From Dallia pectoralis (taxonomy: Eukaryota > Chordata > Actinopteri > Esociformes > Umbridae): a stretch of 64,000 nucleotides of DNA. The stretch lies in NCBI GenBank assembly GCA_029465975.1, contig CM055747.1:16892783-16956782 (forward strand), in the 5' to 3' direction. This document shows positions 12,401 to 25,540 of the stretch, piece by piece. Both the position numbers and the translations under genes were made by a program. The notes under the pieces were generated by a model. It was not told the origin of the DNA. It saw nothing but the letters and a program-made list of their open reading frames with translations, and did not search any database. Position 1 is the first letter of the stretch. The number at the start of each line of letters is the position of its first letter.

Positions 12401-15390
12401 AGGAAAAAAATATACCGCTCTAAATTCCATTAAAATGGTTTTACAAGGAACAAAAGCTGGAAGAGCCAATGTACTGATCATTTCCAGTCAGATGTAATAT
12501 ACTGGCTGCCTCCCAGTAAACATGTAAACATAAAAAACAATGAGAAAGTTCTATCAAGCTATCCCGGGTACCGCATGCAGACGTGACGTCATGCAAAGGT
12601 GTGAGAGCAGAGCTCTGCTCAAAATGAACAGCATTCTGGGACATTCAGCCTGCTTAACTTTCCTAGAAACAGATGCCTTCTTCCCTCGTTGTTTTCATTT
12701 AGTGGTTTTATCAAATGCAATCACTTTGATAAGCACAGACACTCATTCTTCCACCTATTAATTACATCACTTTTGTTTTGAGACTGCGTTGTGTCTGTGT
12801 GTGTGTGCGCCTTGATTGAAAATGTATTGTAAATTAACTTTCAACATGTGCGAAATGCCTATCCAGGCAACCAAGCCAAATAATAGAACTCCCTTAGTGT
12901 ACACATTGACAGAGAAAAGCCCCACTTACCATCTAGAGTGGGCGGTAAAGATGAGCAGTTACCTCATGTACTCTGGGCTTCAAAACACTTGAAATTTCCC
13001 CCTCTATGGATGTTGGTTTTTGTATGATTCACCAAAATGTTTATGCAAATGAATAAGATATAATGGAGAAAACAGATACAATAATGAATTACTTCTTGAA
13101 AGGATGATGAGATCATTGCAGCACAAAGGTCAAATTTGCCCCTACTCATCAGGTACTTTCTCTATTGTAACTGTTTGTAGGTCAACAAATTATTATGGCG
13201 GAGTGGATCTGTTACATTTCAAAAGGCATAAGAAACTTTGCCAATAACTAAATATTAAGATATTTCATCAATACTCTCCCTGCATGAACCATAGCACAGT
13301 AACCATAGTAACAAAAGTGCTACATGACCGTCATCTGGTGGTCATCAGAAAACATGACACATGTCTCTGAAAATACATAAATAATGTGATAACAGATTTT
13401 AATACAAACTGAATCCACTAAAAAAAATTGACCTTTGTTGATTTCACAAGTATTTCACTTTTTATAACAACATGCCCTTAGTGAAATGGCATTTTTTGGT
13501 TGCTTTTGCTTAAAGTACATAGTTACTACTGTTTCATGCTGTTCCCTTTTTGGGGGAAATAAAAGAGCATTGGCAAAAGCACAATTTTCTGAAATTAAAA
13601 TACACAATCTGTCGAAAATGTCTAAGTACTAAGCCCAAACTGCTAATTGTAGTGAACTCCCTGATAATACTATTACAATATTAGTAAATATCGAGCATAA
13701 AAGTGCATCAAAGAGCTGCAAAAATTGTCTGTAGGGACGGTCCCTAAAAGGTGACTAATTCATAATTCCCGTCCAGGTGCCGGGAGAGACCCAGGGGAAA
13801 TTTGGTTAAATGTGACAGTACTAAAAGGCGACCCAGAACAACCTAACCTCTCTGACACACAAACATAACACAAGTCAATGTTTAAACTACTCTCTTCTGC
13901 AACAAAGGAAGTCAGTTCATTTTCTTATATTCTTAGAATTCGTGGTCTACGAAAGCAGGAAGGATGTGGAGCAATAGACAGTGCTGCTTAGAGGCACCAG
14001 GCGAGGGGTTTAGAAGAGACAGAAGGTACGTCTATGAAAAAAAATCTATTCTTCCTCGTACAGATTTCATTACTAAAGATGATTGATGAACTCAGCTATT
14101 AATAAAAATCAGAGGTATGTATTAAAGCTTATTTCATAGCCTAAGAGATTGTCACACTATAAAGTATTTTTTAAACAATAAATCATTACTGCCAGTTAAA
14201 TATATCTAGTGGATGAGAAGTAACCTTTAAGAGAGTATATTTTTGATTAATATTAACTGTCAAATTCCTAACATGTTTACATTAACCATGCAGTAAACAT
14301 AGATATCAGATATTTCTATGTGAAGAATAAATGTGTTGAATTTGTGTTGTAAAGGCAGTCTGACGGTAAAAACACCATATTAAAACTGAATGATAACGAG
14401 GGCATGATGTTCACCTTTCTTTCCTACAAATGCAGTTATAGACACTTTCACTTTTGCAGATTTTTTACTAATAATAATTGTCAGTGTAACTACCTATTTG
14501 TATTTAACAGTTTTGAGTTTTTCAGTACAGGGACTATATATATATATATATATTTAAATATCCATTGACCTGCAGTCACCGTAAAGTTGGATCTACTTGG
14601 ATTGGAACATTTAACATGGCACAGTAAGACCAAGATGTCCATGGCCGACCCAGTACTCAGTGTAGGGACTGTGTGTTCTAAGTACAGCTACATCTGTTTA
14701 CTGGGTCAGTAATGGTGTTAAAAACTGCATTTGCCTACACTCGACCATTTGGCCAACTGTATTATTGTTTGATAAGAAACACCTTCATAGAATTTGTATA
14801 TTATTGTGTATAATATAAAAAATGTATATTCATCCTAATGCCATACATGATAGCAGCGTGATATTCATTATAAAACCTGACTAGCATCAAATAAACTATA
14901 GCTGTCTATGTAGTAAGTGGCTGTATTTTTTCATTTATTTGGCTGGTAAGTGATTTAAAAGTGTATTTTAATAATCTATGTATGTATCTTTCTACCCTTT
15001 CTATAATATGATTGATTTGACACCTTAATATCACTGTGTGACTTGATACTGTGCTCTCTTTAGATGCATGTTACATTTATGCCATTATTGTAGCAGGGAC
15101 TCCCACTGAGACCCTGGTTTGTGCCAGACCAGTGTGGACAGATCATAAAATATACTTTTACTGTTCCTGAAGTTGGATTTAGACGGGCAATAACAGAGTG
15201 CTGCTTCTTCCACATGAATACAAAGAATCACTTGACACAACACACCTAGGATTACACCCCATACACGCTAGGCAACTGTCTATGACAGTTGGCAATTCAC
15301 CATTGATTTAGGCCTAGAGACAGGTTCCAGTCAGTATGTGTGTTTTCCCGTAGCAAATGATATTGACAGGAACAAATTAATGTTATCAGT
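9421..15390. other. intergenic, no gene recognised
   Basis: AT-rich intergenic DNA between TMEM164 (leaving left) and FUNDC2. I see short simple repeats (a TA run at about 14537-14554, a TG run at about 12796-12808) and no ORF with family signatures. Distal regulatory elements cannot be judged from sequence alone. Confidence 0.45.
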
Positions 15391-15560
15391 TCAGTCTACA
15401 TCCTGTAATGCCTCCTGGATGGCATCAATTGGAAAACTGTGTTCAGTGCATGTGTTGGGTTCAATGTCGCCATCTCGGCGATCAGAGCTTTGGTCTGCCA
15501 TGAAACAGTGCTGTGTTGTAGGATTTTTCAGTAGTGAATCTGTTCTTTTAATGTTGTTGT
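15391..15560 (-). CDS. candidate 3'-terminal coding exon of an unidentified gene
   Basis: On the minus strand an acceptor-like TATATCTCTGCAG is followed by an open segment of about 56 codons. It begins YNNIKRTDSLLKNP and ends IDAIQEALQDVD with a TGA stop. Composition is protein-like, with balanced charge and a possible short amphipathic C-terminal helix. I do not recognise the family. No partner exon upstream (above 15.6 kb, minus strand) was identified, and FUNDC2 begins 0.6 kb away on the other strand. It may be the last exon of an overlapping gene, a pseudogene piece or a chance ORF. Confidence 0.25.
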
Positions 15561-16129
15561 AGACTGCAGAGATATACCCTAAGGTGCCATGAAAAGGAAG
15601 GCTTGTAACTTTGTAACTTTCCAAACAAAAACTGTGAAAAGTGTCATTCTTGTTTAATAAAAAGACAACTTTGACTTTGTTGTTATTTTTTATTTAGATC
15701 TTTTCAGATTTTTGCTCAATTACATTTCATATTTTAGTTATTTAACAGACGGTATTATCCTCGGTCACTGAAAATGATTGCATTCTAAGTGTCTAGGTGT
15801 GACAACCCAACCCAGGAGTAGAAAGCAGATTTTACTTAAATCTTTATCAGCAAAGTCAGTTGTAGAAGATGATAAGAACTTATACCACATGCACATTAAC
15901 TCCCTGATACATTAGGCATGTACATACAACTTGCACATTAGTATCATAATAGTAACTATACCATATTGTATTTGTTAAAAAAATGGTGTGCCTACAATAG
16001 CATCATGGAAAATGTGAATTATTTCGAAGCGTGTAATGTATGTGAAGGCAGTGGCAATGTTGTTCCGTATCACGTGATATTACGGATGCGAGTTGGTATT
16101 GCTTCCGGGTTGAAACTCAATACAAAAAA

Positions 16130-19100
16130 ATGGCCGAGAAGAAGAAAGGTAAGAAACAAACTTGCTGACATAATACCGATAATTTAGCGAGGTTGATAAT
16201 GCGAACTGTAGCATAATATTTAGTCGTTAATCTCAGTAAATATATGCTATATTATCAAGAAAACGGTGTGATTTGCCCTTGCCTAAGTATATACACGTGA
16301 ACACAGATGCTGTCCTTCAGAAAGTTAGCCAGATCCTTCGGAGTTGCTATGCAAGTTAGCGATTTGTCTAGGAAGTTAAATCGCTGTTATTATATTTTTA
16401 ACTAGGAATCTTTATGTTTGTCGTAAAACGTTGAGCAGTATGAAGTGTTATTCAGAGCAGGGTGTACTATCTATTTTATAATATAGTTACTAAATACATG
16501 TTGCTAGCTAGCTTCCAGTATCTTGGGTGTATAACAAGTATCTACATCTGTAACATTGAGTAGTTACTGCTAAACTGACACAGAATCACTGTACTACAAG
16601 GTGGTATCTTAAAGCGATTACATTATTCTTTACATGATTGAAGTTATCTATGTGCCACTATTTTATGTGATCTCAGAGGTTGCTATGGAGAAGGCCCTGT
16701 TATGGTACACTGCCTGTATTTATTTATTAATATTGTCCTGTGGTTGCCACCGTTGATGTTAAAGTATTAAAATAGGTACATCTTTTAAAAACTGAACAAA
16801 ACGAAGTTTCTCACGTATGTATGTATGTATGTATGTATGTATGTATGGAACACATTTAAAAGATAAAATAAGAGTGCCTTCTAGCCCGGGCTGTGCTTTA
16901 AAAATATCAAATCTTTCGACTGTGAATCACAGGTTAGTCAGACAGAAAGTGAAACTGATGCCCGTCTACTCTCGTTGGGTTGTGCTATTTTAGGCTCATA
17001 TTTAAAGGTGTCTTGAGGCCTGGATTTGTCAAGGTCAGTGTCTGTCATTAGATGCTGTATAACGCTTCAGTTACACTACATGGTGCGTTCAATTGCCATA
17101 AGCGTTGGGTACATGTGACATTCAATCTGCTTCCCCTGAAACCAACCAAAATCAACATTTGTCTTATTTTTTAAATCACTACAATGGATGAGCATCAGCC
17201 ATAGAGAATTAAATCCCTGCGATTATTGAGCTTGAAAGCTGCCTTTGGACATGACGCAACAAAGACAGTATAGCAGCTTTCATTGATTAAATGGGAAGCT
17301 TTACCGCAGTGGTGGACAGCAATTGCTGTAGTAAGGGTGTAAAATACACCAATGTAGTTATGTTAGTTATTTTTTCTTCTAATAAATTTTCTGTTTCTTT
17401 AAAAATGGTCTGAATTCTGATAATTGAATATGCTCCCTTCAGCATTTTAATATTTTTTCTATATACTATATATTTTCTATTTTATTTGATCAATTAGAGC
17501 CTTATTTATAGCTATATTAGGGATTCCACAGAGCATAGGACATTATGAAATGTATCTTTATTATATATATATTAACAAACAATGCACTTAATATTCATTG
17601 TTTTGGGTCTCCGAAGAAAAGGCCAATCAACATGCATTTCACAGTGTCTTGTAAGGTCACATGAGATAGTGATGTTGTCTGATTGTTTTTCATGACTTGT
17701 ATTTGTATGACTCTGTATTCGTGTGATATGTATTTTCTAGATAAGAGTGAGGAGACCTTTGAAGTCATGGACATGGTCGAGTATGCCAAAAAACAAAGAT
17801 GGTGGAATAAAATATTTGGCAAGAACTCTGGTCCAGTAGCCGAGAAGTATAATGTTGCCACCCAACTTGCCATCGGAGGGGTGTCTGGCTGGTGAGTTGA
17901 TCGGTACTTAAACAGGCGTCTGGGACTTGTGACGAACAGATCATTTTTTTCAACCCTCGATTTTGGGTGGGATGTTTATAATGCTGTTTATATGTGTATA
18001 ATCTATTCAAAAGTGTTCACCCTTGTCTTTTGGACTTTTCCACATTTCATTGTGTTAGAACATGAAATCAATATTTTAATCTGCAAATTGTTCTAAATTA
18101 ATTACAAATCTTAAACAACAACAATAATAATAATTAATAATAATGAATTGCTTAAATATTCAACCCCTGTTCTATGACCCCCAGGAGCGGTGGCGCAACC
18201 AATTGTGTTTAGAAATTATGTAATTGGTTGAATAGAGTCCAGGGGCCTCATTTATCAACGCTGCGTATGCACAAAAAGAATGCGTACGCCGCTCTCTACG
18301 CAATAGTTGGGATTTATCAAAAGCAAACTTGATGTGAAAATGTGCGGTCCTCCACGCAAGCTCTGACCCATGCGTACGTACAGAAACGGGTGAAATGAGA
18401 AATGGCGACATCGTCGGCAGATGGATGAAATAAACTGTGTTAAAATGTAGACCGTTGTGTAAAATAAATGGAAATATCTCCTGTCATTAATAATATTAAG
18501 AATTCACGAAGCCATTCTTACAATTAACAGCCTACACAAACACCTGTTTGATAGATCTGCCAAAACAAATCAATATATATATAAAACAACATATAACGTC
18601 AATTAAAATGAATATTTATTTCCAAAAAATAACTCAAATATGTTCTGTAATTATATTGTCATGTTGTGCAATTCATCCTCATAAATATGGCGAACAGAAC
18701 AAAATCGTGTATAAAACTGATATTCTTGTCGATGTCTCCGTCTGAAGGAGCGGATAGATGGATATATATATATGGATGGATAGATAGATGGATCAATGAA
18801 TATATATATATAGATGGATAGATATATAGATGGGGATATGAATATATTACATATATATATGGGGATATGGATATATATATAGATGGATAGATATATAGAT
18901 GGGGATATGGATATATTACATATATATATGGGGATATGGATATATATATATATGGATAGATAAATAGATGGGGATATGGATATATTACATATGTATATGG
19001 GGAGATGGATATATATATAGATGGATAGATATATATATGGGGATATGGATATATTACATATATATATGGGGATATGGATATATATATATATATGGATAGA

Positions 19101-22100
19101 TAAATAGATGGGGATATGGATATATTACATATATATATGGGGATATGGATATATATATATATGGATAGATAAATAGATGGGGATATGGATATATTACATA
19201 TGTATATGGGGAGATGGATATATTACATATATATATATGGGGATATGGATATATATATATATGGATAGATATATAGATGGGGATATGGATATATTACATA
19301 TATATATGGGGATATGGATATATTACATATATATATGGGGATATGGATATATTACATATGTATATGGGGATATGGATATATATATATATATGGATAGATA
19401 AATAGATGGGGATATGGATATATTACATATATATATGGGGATATGGATATATATATATATGGATAGATAAATAGATGGGGATATGGATATATTACATATG
19501 TATATGGGGAGATGGATATATTACATATATATATATGGGGATATGGATATATATATATATGGATAGATATATAGATGGGGATATGGATATATTACACATA
19601 TGTATATGGGGATATGGATATATATATATATGGATAGATATATAGATGGGGATATGGATATATTACATATATATATGGGGATATGGATATATATATATAT
19701 ATGGATAGATAAATAGATGGGGATATGGATATATTACATATATATATATGGGGATATGGATAGATATATATATGGATAGATATATAGATGGGGATATGGA
19801 TATATTACATATATATATGGGGATATGGATATATATATAGATGGATAGATATATAGATGGGGATATGGATATATTACATATGTATATGGGGATATGGATA
19901 TATTTATATATGGATAGATATATAGATGGGGATATGGATATATTACATATGTATATGGGGATATGGATATATTTATATATGGATAGATATATAGATGGGG
20001 ATATGGATATATTACATATATATATGGGGATATGGATATATTTATATATGGATAGATATATAGATGGGGATATGGATATATTACATATATATATATATAT
20101 ATGGGGATATGGATATATATATAGATGGATAGATATATATATGGGGATATGGATATATTACATATGTATATGGAGATATGGATATATTTATATATGGATA
20201 GATATATAGATGGGGATATGGATATATTACATATGTATATGGGGATATGGATATATATATAGATGGATAGATAAATAGATGGGGATATGGATATATTACA
20301 TATATATATGGGGATATGGATATATTTATATATGGATAGATATATAGATGGGGATATGGATATATTACATATATATATGGGGATATGGATATAGATATAT
20401 ATATATATGGATAGATATATAGATGGGGATATGGATATATTACATATATATATGGGGATATGGATATATATATATATGGATAGATATATAGATGGGGATA
20501 TGGATATATTACATATGTATATGGGGATATGGATATATTTATATATGGATAGATATATAGATGGGGATATGGATATATTACATATATATATGGGGATATG
20601 GATATATATATAGATGGATAGATAAATAGATGGGGATATGGATATATTACATATATATATGGGGATATGGATAGATATATATATGGATAGATATATAGAT
20701 GGGGATATGGATATATTACATATGTATATGGGGATATGGATATATTTATATATGGATAGATATATATATGGGGATATGGATATATTACACATATATATAT
20801 GGGGATATGGATATATTTATATATGGATAGATATATAGATGGGGATATGGATATATTACATATGTATATGGGGATATGGATATATATATAGATGGATAGA
20901 TATATATATGGGGATATGGATATATTACATATGTATATGGGGATATGGATAGATATATATATGGATAGATATATAGATGGGGATATGGATATATTACATA
21001 TATATATGGGGATATGGATATATATATAGATGGATAGATATATAGATGGGGATATGGATATATTATATATATATATGGGGATATGGATATATATATATAT
21101 GGATAGATATATAGATGGGGATATGGATATATTACATATATATATGGGGATATGGATATATATATATATCCACTGGGGAAAGTGTATTCCATAGTATAGA
21201 TGTAGTGTTCATGTATGTGCCTTTAGTTGGTTCTATTTTAAATGTGTTTCATCGCATGTCTTAACCCATATTTTGAAAGGTGCAACACATATCTCAGCCA
21301 ACCGTTATCCGGGTTATGTCAGATGTGTTAGTATGTATAAAAGGTTTGTCTTGTAATTACATAAAGTTTCACTGTGGGTGAACAGGCAAACCAAAAAGCG
21401 CAATATCCACCTCCCCAACAGGAAACTTCACATTGAGTGACGTTACCTTTCCGGGTTTCCTCCCAGTTTGTCATGACGTTTCAATCAACGAATATTAATT
21501 TGGGGCGTTTCTTTGACTATTTATGGGCAAATATGGGCGTGATATGAAGCCGCAAAAGCTGCGCCACATTTAGAGTTCATTGTGATTTATTAAGCGAAAA
21601 TGGTGTAGGACGTGCGTGCGCACGGTTTGATAAATCCCAATATTTTGATAAATGAGGCCCCAGGAGAGGTGCCCCATTGAGTAGTAAAATTCTTAACAAA
21701 AACAACATAATGAAAACAAAGGTTTTTCAAAAGCATGAATCAGGAGTAGGCCATAAATACATTCCAACAGCATTAAAAATCCCTTGGAGCACAGAAAAGT
21801 CCATTATTAAGTTATGGAGAGAAAATGGTTCAACTGTGAACCTGCCTGAAACTGACTGTCCTCAAAAACTATGTTTTAAAGCAACTTTCATCAAACTTTA
21901 GCTAGAAAGATTAAAACAAAACACATGGCATTGGCATGGAATTGCTTGAGTATATGCCACGTATACATAGTGTGGCCAGAAATCACTGACTGCTTGAGTA
22001 TGTATTATGAAAATATTTGAAAAAAAGTCTACACAGCCCTGTGAAAAAATGAGAGAAAGATAAATCATGTCAGAACTTTAATGTGACCTTTAATGTGACC

Positions 22101-24420
22101 TATTACATGAACAATTCAATTGAAAAACAAACTGATCTTTGAGGGGGGGAAATAAAAATTGCATAAGTTGCATAAGTGTGCACACCCTCTTGTTGTTGTG
22201 TTCAGAATTAACGAATCACATTCAAAGTCATGTAAAATAGAAGTCATTACACACCTGCCATCGTTTAAAGTGACTCTGGTTAATCACAAATAAAGGGTCA
22301 GCTGTTCCACTAGGATTTTCCTGACATTTTCTTAGTTGCATCTCAAAGCATCAGAGGGATCTCATTGTTGAAATCAGTCAGGAGAAGGGTACAAAATAAT
22401 ATCGAAATCATTAGACATACCATTGAACACAGTGAAGACAGTCATCAAGTGTTGAAAATATGGCACAGATCGAGAGATTACCAAGAACTGGACATTCCTC
22501 CAAAATGTATTAAAAGACAAGAAGAAAACTGGCTAGGGAGGATTCCAAGAGGCCTACAGCAACATTTTTCTGAAATATATTTTTTTAATTTTGAGACATA
22601 TTCACCATAATGCATCAGTACACTCGTCAAAGTATATTCTAAGAGCCGCAATAAATTATTTATTTAAAGGTTTTCGGATGTTGTAATTAAATACTGCTTA
22701 GTGCACTTATCTATTTTTTTCTTTAATAGTTCATTTATCAAAGTTTTTCTTGTTACACATTTCTTTTATTTAATATAATATATTATACATGCTTTATTAA
22801 ACGTTTTTGTTGAAAATTTATATGTCTTTATTCTTAAGTAATTATTAGTGTTTGATTTTATAGTGCAAATAGAGGTTAAAAACAGCACATATCGGCCAAA
22901 TATCGGCCTAAATAAATCGGCCATAATAATCGGCCATCGGCCAACTTGGATTTCAAAAGATCGGCCTGAGAACCATAATCGGTCGACCTCTAGATCTTAC
23001 TTATTTTGAACGAAGTTATTTTTATGATAATTTTTTTTCAGTGAAATAATATTTAGGGGAAATTCACTGTTAGAAATACAATAAAAAGTGCATGGTGTTC
23101 CAAAGTCAGTTAGTAATCATGTTTAATAATCGTGATCTCAATTATGACCAAAGTAATCAGCATTGTGATTTTTCTCCTTAATCAAGCAGCCCTAAGACTT
23201 AGTCAAGGTGGAGGGAGTTATGAACAGTTCCAAATACCAGGCAATTTTGGCACAAAACTTTCAGGGTTCTGTTAGAAAAGCTGAAGATTAAGAGGAAGTT
23301 CACCTTTCAGCACGACAACGACCCAAATCACACATCCAAATCTACAAAAGCATGGCTTCAACCGGAAGAAAATTAACATTTTGGAATGGCCTCGCCAGAG
23401 CCCAGACCTGAATCCAATTGAACAACTGTGGGGTGATCTAAGAGGGCTGTGCACAGGAGATGTCCTCGCAATCTGACAGATTTGGAGAGCTTTTGCAAAG
23501 AAGAGTGGGCAAATATTGCCAATTCATTATGTGCCATGCTTAATAGTCTAATAGCCAAAAAGTCTAATAGGCTTTCCCCATAAAATATTTCAGTTTGTTT
23601 TTCAATTGAATTGTTCACGTTATAGGTCACGTTAAATGTGGAAAAAGTTCTGTCATGATTTATCTTTCTCCACTGTATCCAGTGGTATAGTTTAACCATA
23701 ACCATATCAATTCTTTTGTTTTTTTCTCTTAGGTGTGCAGGATATTTGTTCCAAAAAGTAGGGAAGCTGGCAGCTTCAGCAGTAGGTGGAGGCTTCTTTT
23801 TGCTTCAGGTATGGCTGGAATATGTGTTGTATACTTGTTGTATATTTGGTTATTGTTTGAAAATGTACAGATTTAACACACCTTCATACTTTTGTTGCAC
23901 TAGGACAAATGGAAATGCTCTGGCCATAATCTTTATTGGTGGGTGTGATTCATTTAATTCTAGATTGCCAATCACACAGGGTACATCAAAGTGGATTGGA
24001 AAAGAGTGGAGCGTGATGTAAACAAGGCCAAGAAGCAGCTCAAGTTGAATTCAGAAAAGCCCAGTAAGGAAGTGAAGACCAAAGTGGATGAGGTAAGAGG
24101 AATAGACATGGACCGAAGTCACATCTTGTATTTTTCACATTATATGGGCAGTATCATTAAGCCATTCTCATTTTGAAGTCATTCATTTTAGTATACTTTT
24201 TTCTTTATTTGTTTGTCATGAGCTGTCCAGTGTTGTTATGTTAAATATGCTAATTTTAAAGATATCAAGATTTTTTTCTTAGAATTCTCATCAATAATCT
24301 GCATAATTAACAAGCAATATGTGTGTATTTTTGTCTTACCAGGTGCAGACATTTGTGAAGAAGAATATTGTTCTCACAGGAGGGTTTGCTGGGGGATTTC
24401 TGCTGGGCTTGGCATCTTAA
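16130..24420 (+). CDS. fundc2: FUN14 domain-containing protein 2 (five coding exons)
   Basis: Coding exons: 16130-16148, 17741-17891, 23733-23808, 23964-24092 and 24343-24420, all with GT-AG borders and compatible phases. They give 150 residues. The product is a mitochondrial outer-membrane FUN14 protein; family members act in mitophagy and FUNDC2 in lipid and apoptosis control (established knowledge). Visible features: a short acidic N-terminus with an LIR-like FEVM at residues 13-16, VEYAKKQRWWNKIFG, a glycine-rich hydrophobic pair around 44-88 (FQKVGKLAASAVGGGFFLLQ), a basic segment (DWKRVERDVNKAKKQ), and a C-terminal glycine-rich helix ending FAGGFLLGLAS. ANHTGYIKVDW and TGGFAGGFLLG favour FUNDC2 over FUNDC1, whose LIR is YEVL. 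Intron 2 is 5.8 kb and full of transposons. The gene is tail to tail with CMC4. Confidence 0.93.
16814..16847. repeat. (GTAT)n microsatellite in FUNDC2 intron 1
   Basis: About eight tandem GTAT tetranucleotides. Confidence 0.9.
18010..18239 (+). mobile_element. Tc1/mariner-like relic, left part
   Basis: GTGTTCACCCTTGTCTTTTGGACTTTTCCAC followed by CATTTCATTGTGTTAGAACATGAAATC resembles the terminal region of fish Tc1-like elements. The relic continues beyond the Harbinger-like insertion at 21664, where a Tc1 DNA-binding-domain remnant appears. Confidence 0.5.
18243..21660. mobile_element. PIF/Harbinger-like non-autonomous element carrying a minisatellite
   Basis: The termini are perfect inverted copies of GGGCCTCATTTATCAA (18243 and ending 21660), flanked by a 3-bp direct repeat CAG (18240-18242 and 21661-21663). 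Three-base duplications and this type of terminus fit PIF/Harbinger-like elements. The subterminal parts share GGGATTTATCAAA and GCGTACGC/GTGCGCAC-like motifs. No transposase is visible. About 2.4 kb of the 3.4 kb is one expanded minisatellite. It inserted into a Tc1 relic, since flanking Tc1-like sequence resumes on the right. Confidence 0.75.
18755..21169. repeat. 2.4-kb (GGATATGGATATATTACATATATATATGG)-type minisatellite
   Basis: Tandem array of a composite unit of roughly 65-80 bp built from ATGGATAGATATATAGATGGGGATATGG, ATATTACATATATATATGGGG and ATATGGATATATATAT. Variants at fixed positions (TATATA/TGTATA, ATATAT/TTTATA, AGATAAATAG/AGATATATAG) recur in patches, which suggests higher-order duplication. 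It is open on both strands (352 codons on minus, 19734-20792; several on plus) only because the repeat lacks stops in those frames. Confidence 0.95.
21664..21975 (+). mobile_element. Tc1-like relic, right part (DNA-binding domain remnant)
   Basis: The frame at 21677-21901 encodes IPWSTEKSIIKLWRENGSTV followed by NLPETDCPQKL, resembling the paired-like helix-turn-helix of Tc1 transposases (STV..IIKKWK..GTT.NLPR.GRP.KL). It is truncated and degenerate, and is split from 18010-18239 by the Harbinger-like insertion. Confidence 0.6.
22045..23685 (+). mobile_element. decayed Tc1/mariner-like transposon with internal insertions
   Basis: Long inverted terminal parts face each other: GAGAAAGATAAATCATGTCAGAACTTT near 22050 and its inverse near 23680, plus ACAATTCAATTGAAAAACAAACTG and its inverse near 23600. 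The body keeps N-terminal transposase remnants near 22330-22560 (MAQIERLPRTGHSSKMY-like) and the C-terminal catalytic segment near 23235-23480 (FTFQHDNDPNHTSKSTKAWL, WPRQSPDLNPIEQLWGDLRG). The DxN..HT and DLNPIE motifs are typical of Tc1. Frameshifts and a roughly 0.6-kb foreign insert disrupt it. It lies within FUNDC2 intron 2. Confidence 0.8.
22565..23200. mobile_element. hAT-like element pieces inserted in the Tc1 relic
   Basis: Repeated ATCGGCC motifs lead into GGTCGACCTCTAG at about 22981-22993, the inverted form of the AGAGGTCGACCGAT terminus seen in fish hAT-like repeats. Further right, TCAATTATGACCAAAGTAATCAGCATTGTGATTTTTCTCC...GCAGCCCTAAG resembles the terminus of another hAT family (AGGGCTGC...). 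Borders and number of elements are unclear. Confidence 0.45.
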
Positions 24421-25540
24421 GTGCCTCTTATTCATCTCCATATTTTTTTTTCCAAATACATGGTTGGAGCTTAGAAGCTACGTGGTTATCTAGATATGCA
24501 GGCAGACTACATATGGATAATATATTGTCAATATGCAAGCCATTGGCTTGATGTGTTTTTAGGCTCATGGACATCTGGCCATTTTGAAAAACGACAACAC
24601 CCCATTTAAATGCTATGTTTGTGGGTGAGGTTTATGCATGGATTGTGCACATGTGGTATAAGCAACACTTCAGTTATCGTTTCTAATTGAAGTTCCTATC
24701 CATTTACTGTTACCGTTTTAAGAAATTATTTAGATCCTTTCAAATAGGTTTTTCTCTGATGCTTGTAAATGTATTTAGTCAGATGGAACTAGAGCAATGC
24801 CCTTTTATCCTTATTTTATTTAAGTTGCATAAATGCTAGTACTGTACCTGAGAACAAGGTCGAAGTACAAATGTGTGGATAAGAAAGTTATCTATAATTT
24901 GGTACATGTTCAACTTTATAGTGTAATTCAAAAAAAGCATGCTATGTACTTATGTCCCCAACAGGAATGGCTTGTTTACCAGTGAAGGAATTTGTTTGTG
25001 AGGTATTTATTTGAGACAAATGTGTTAAAAAGCCAAACTGGACTAAATGATCTGGCTTTCTAATTCCAAAGTTGAGACTGAAATCTGAGTCATGTGTGAA
25101 AGTACACATTGTGCTTTCTCTAGTTGCACTAACAAAAGCAGCCTAACGGCAGACATGCAAATAACTTAACAATAAGGGAATGTGTTATAAGTCATGGAAG
25201 ATATCATTATCCATTTGCATGAAACAGAGATGATAAATACTGTTAAGAATTTGTGTTTGCTCCAATGTTTTATCAAATAATTTGTATTACATTGTTTAGT
25301 AATAACTAGTATTAAGCAATTGGAAAATCTGTTAAAATAAGAATAATAGTGTTTTTTCATGTTAAAATGCTATATTTTGTTAAACAACTTAAAACTCAAA
25401 GAGTAATTTAAAGTCAAAAGCTTTCACAGATATAGCCACAGTACTTGAACAAGAACACCACTGGACTTATAATTTACTGTTTTGGGTTGTCATTCTGTAG
25501 TATTCACAAATGAGACAGTGGTCCAATGGCCATAAACAGG
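24421..25540. other. FUNDC2-CMC4 tail-to-tail interval (3' UTR sequence)
   Basis: No ORF of note. It presumably holds the 3' UTRs of FUNDC2 (plus) and CMC4 (minus). The exact polyadenylation sites cannot be assigned. Confidence 0.4.

Noticed and set aside
19734..20792. 352-codon minus-strand ORF of ISISPYIYLSIY repeats
   Set aside because: It is the translation of an AT-rich minisatellite inside a transposon, also open on the plus strand.
16130..24420. FUNDC1 rather than FUNDC2
   Set aside because: FEVM in place of YEVL, ANHTGYIKVDW, and the TGGFAGGFLLG C-terminus fit FUNDC2 better, as does the linkage with CMC4 and BRCC3.
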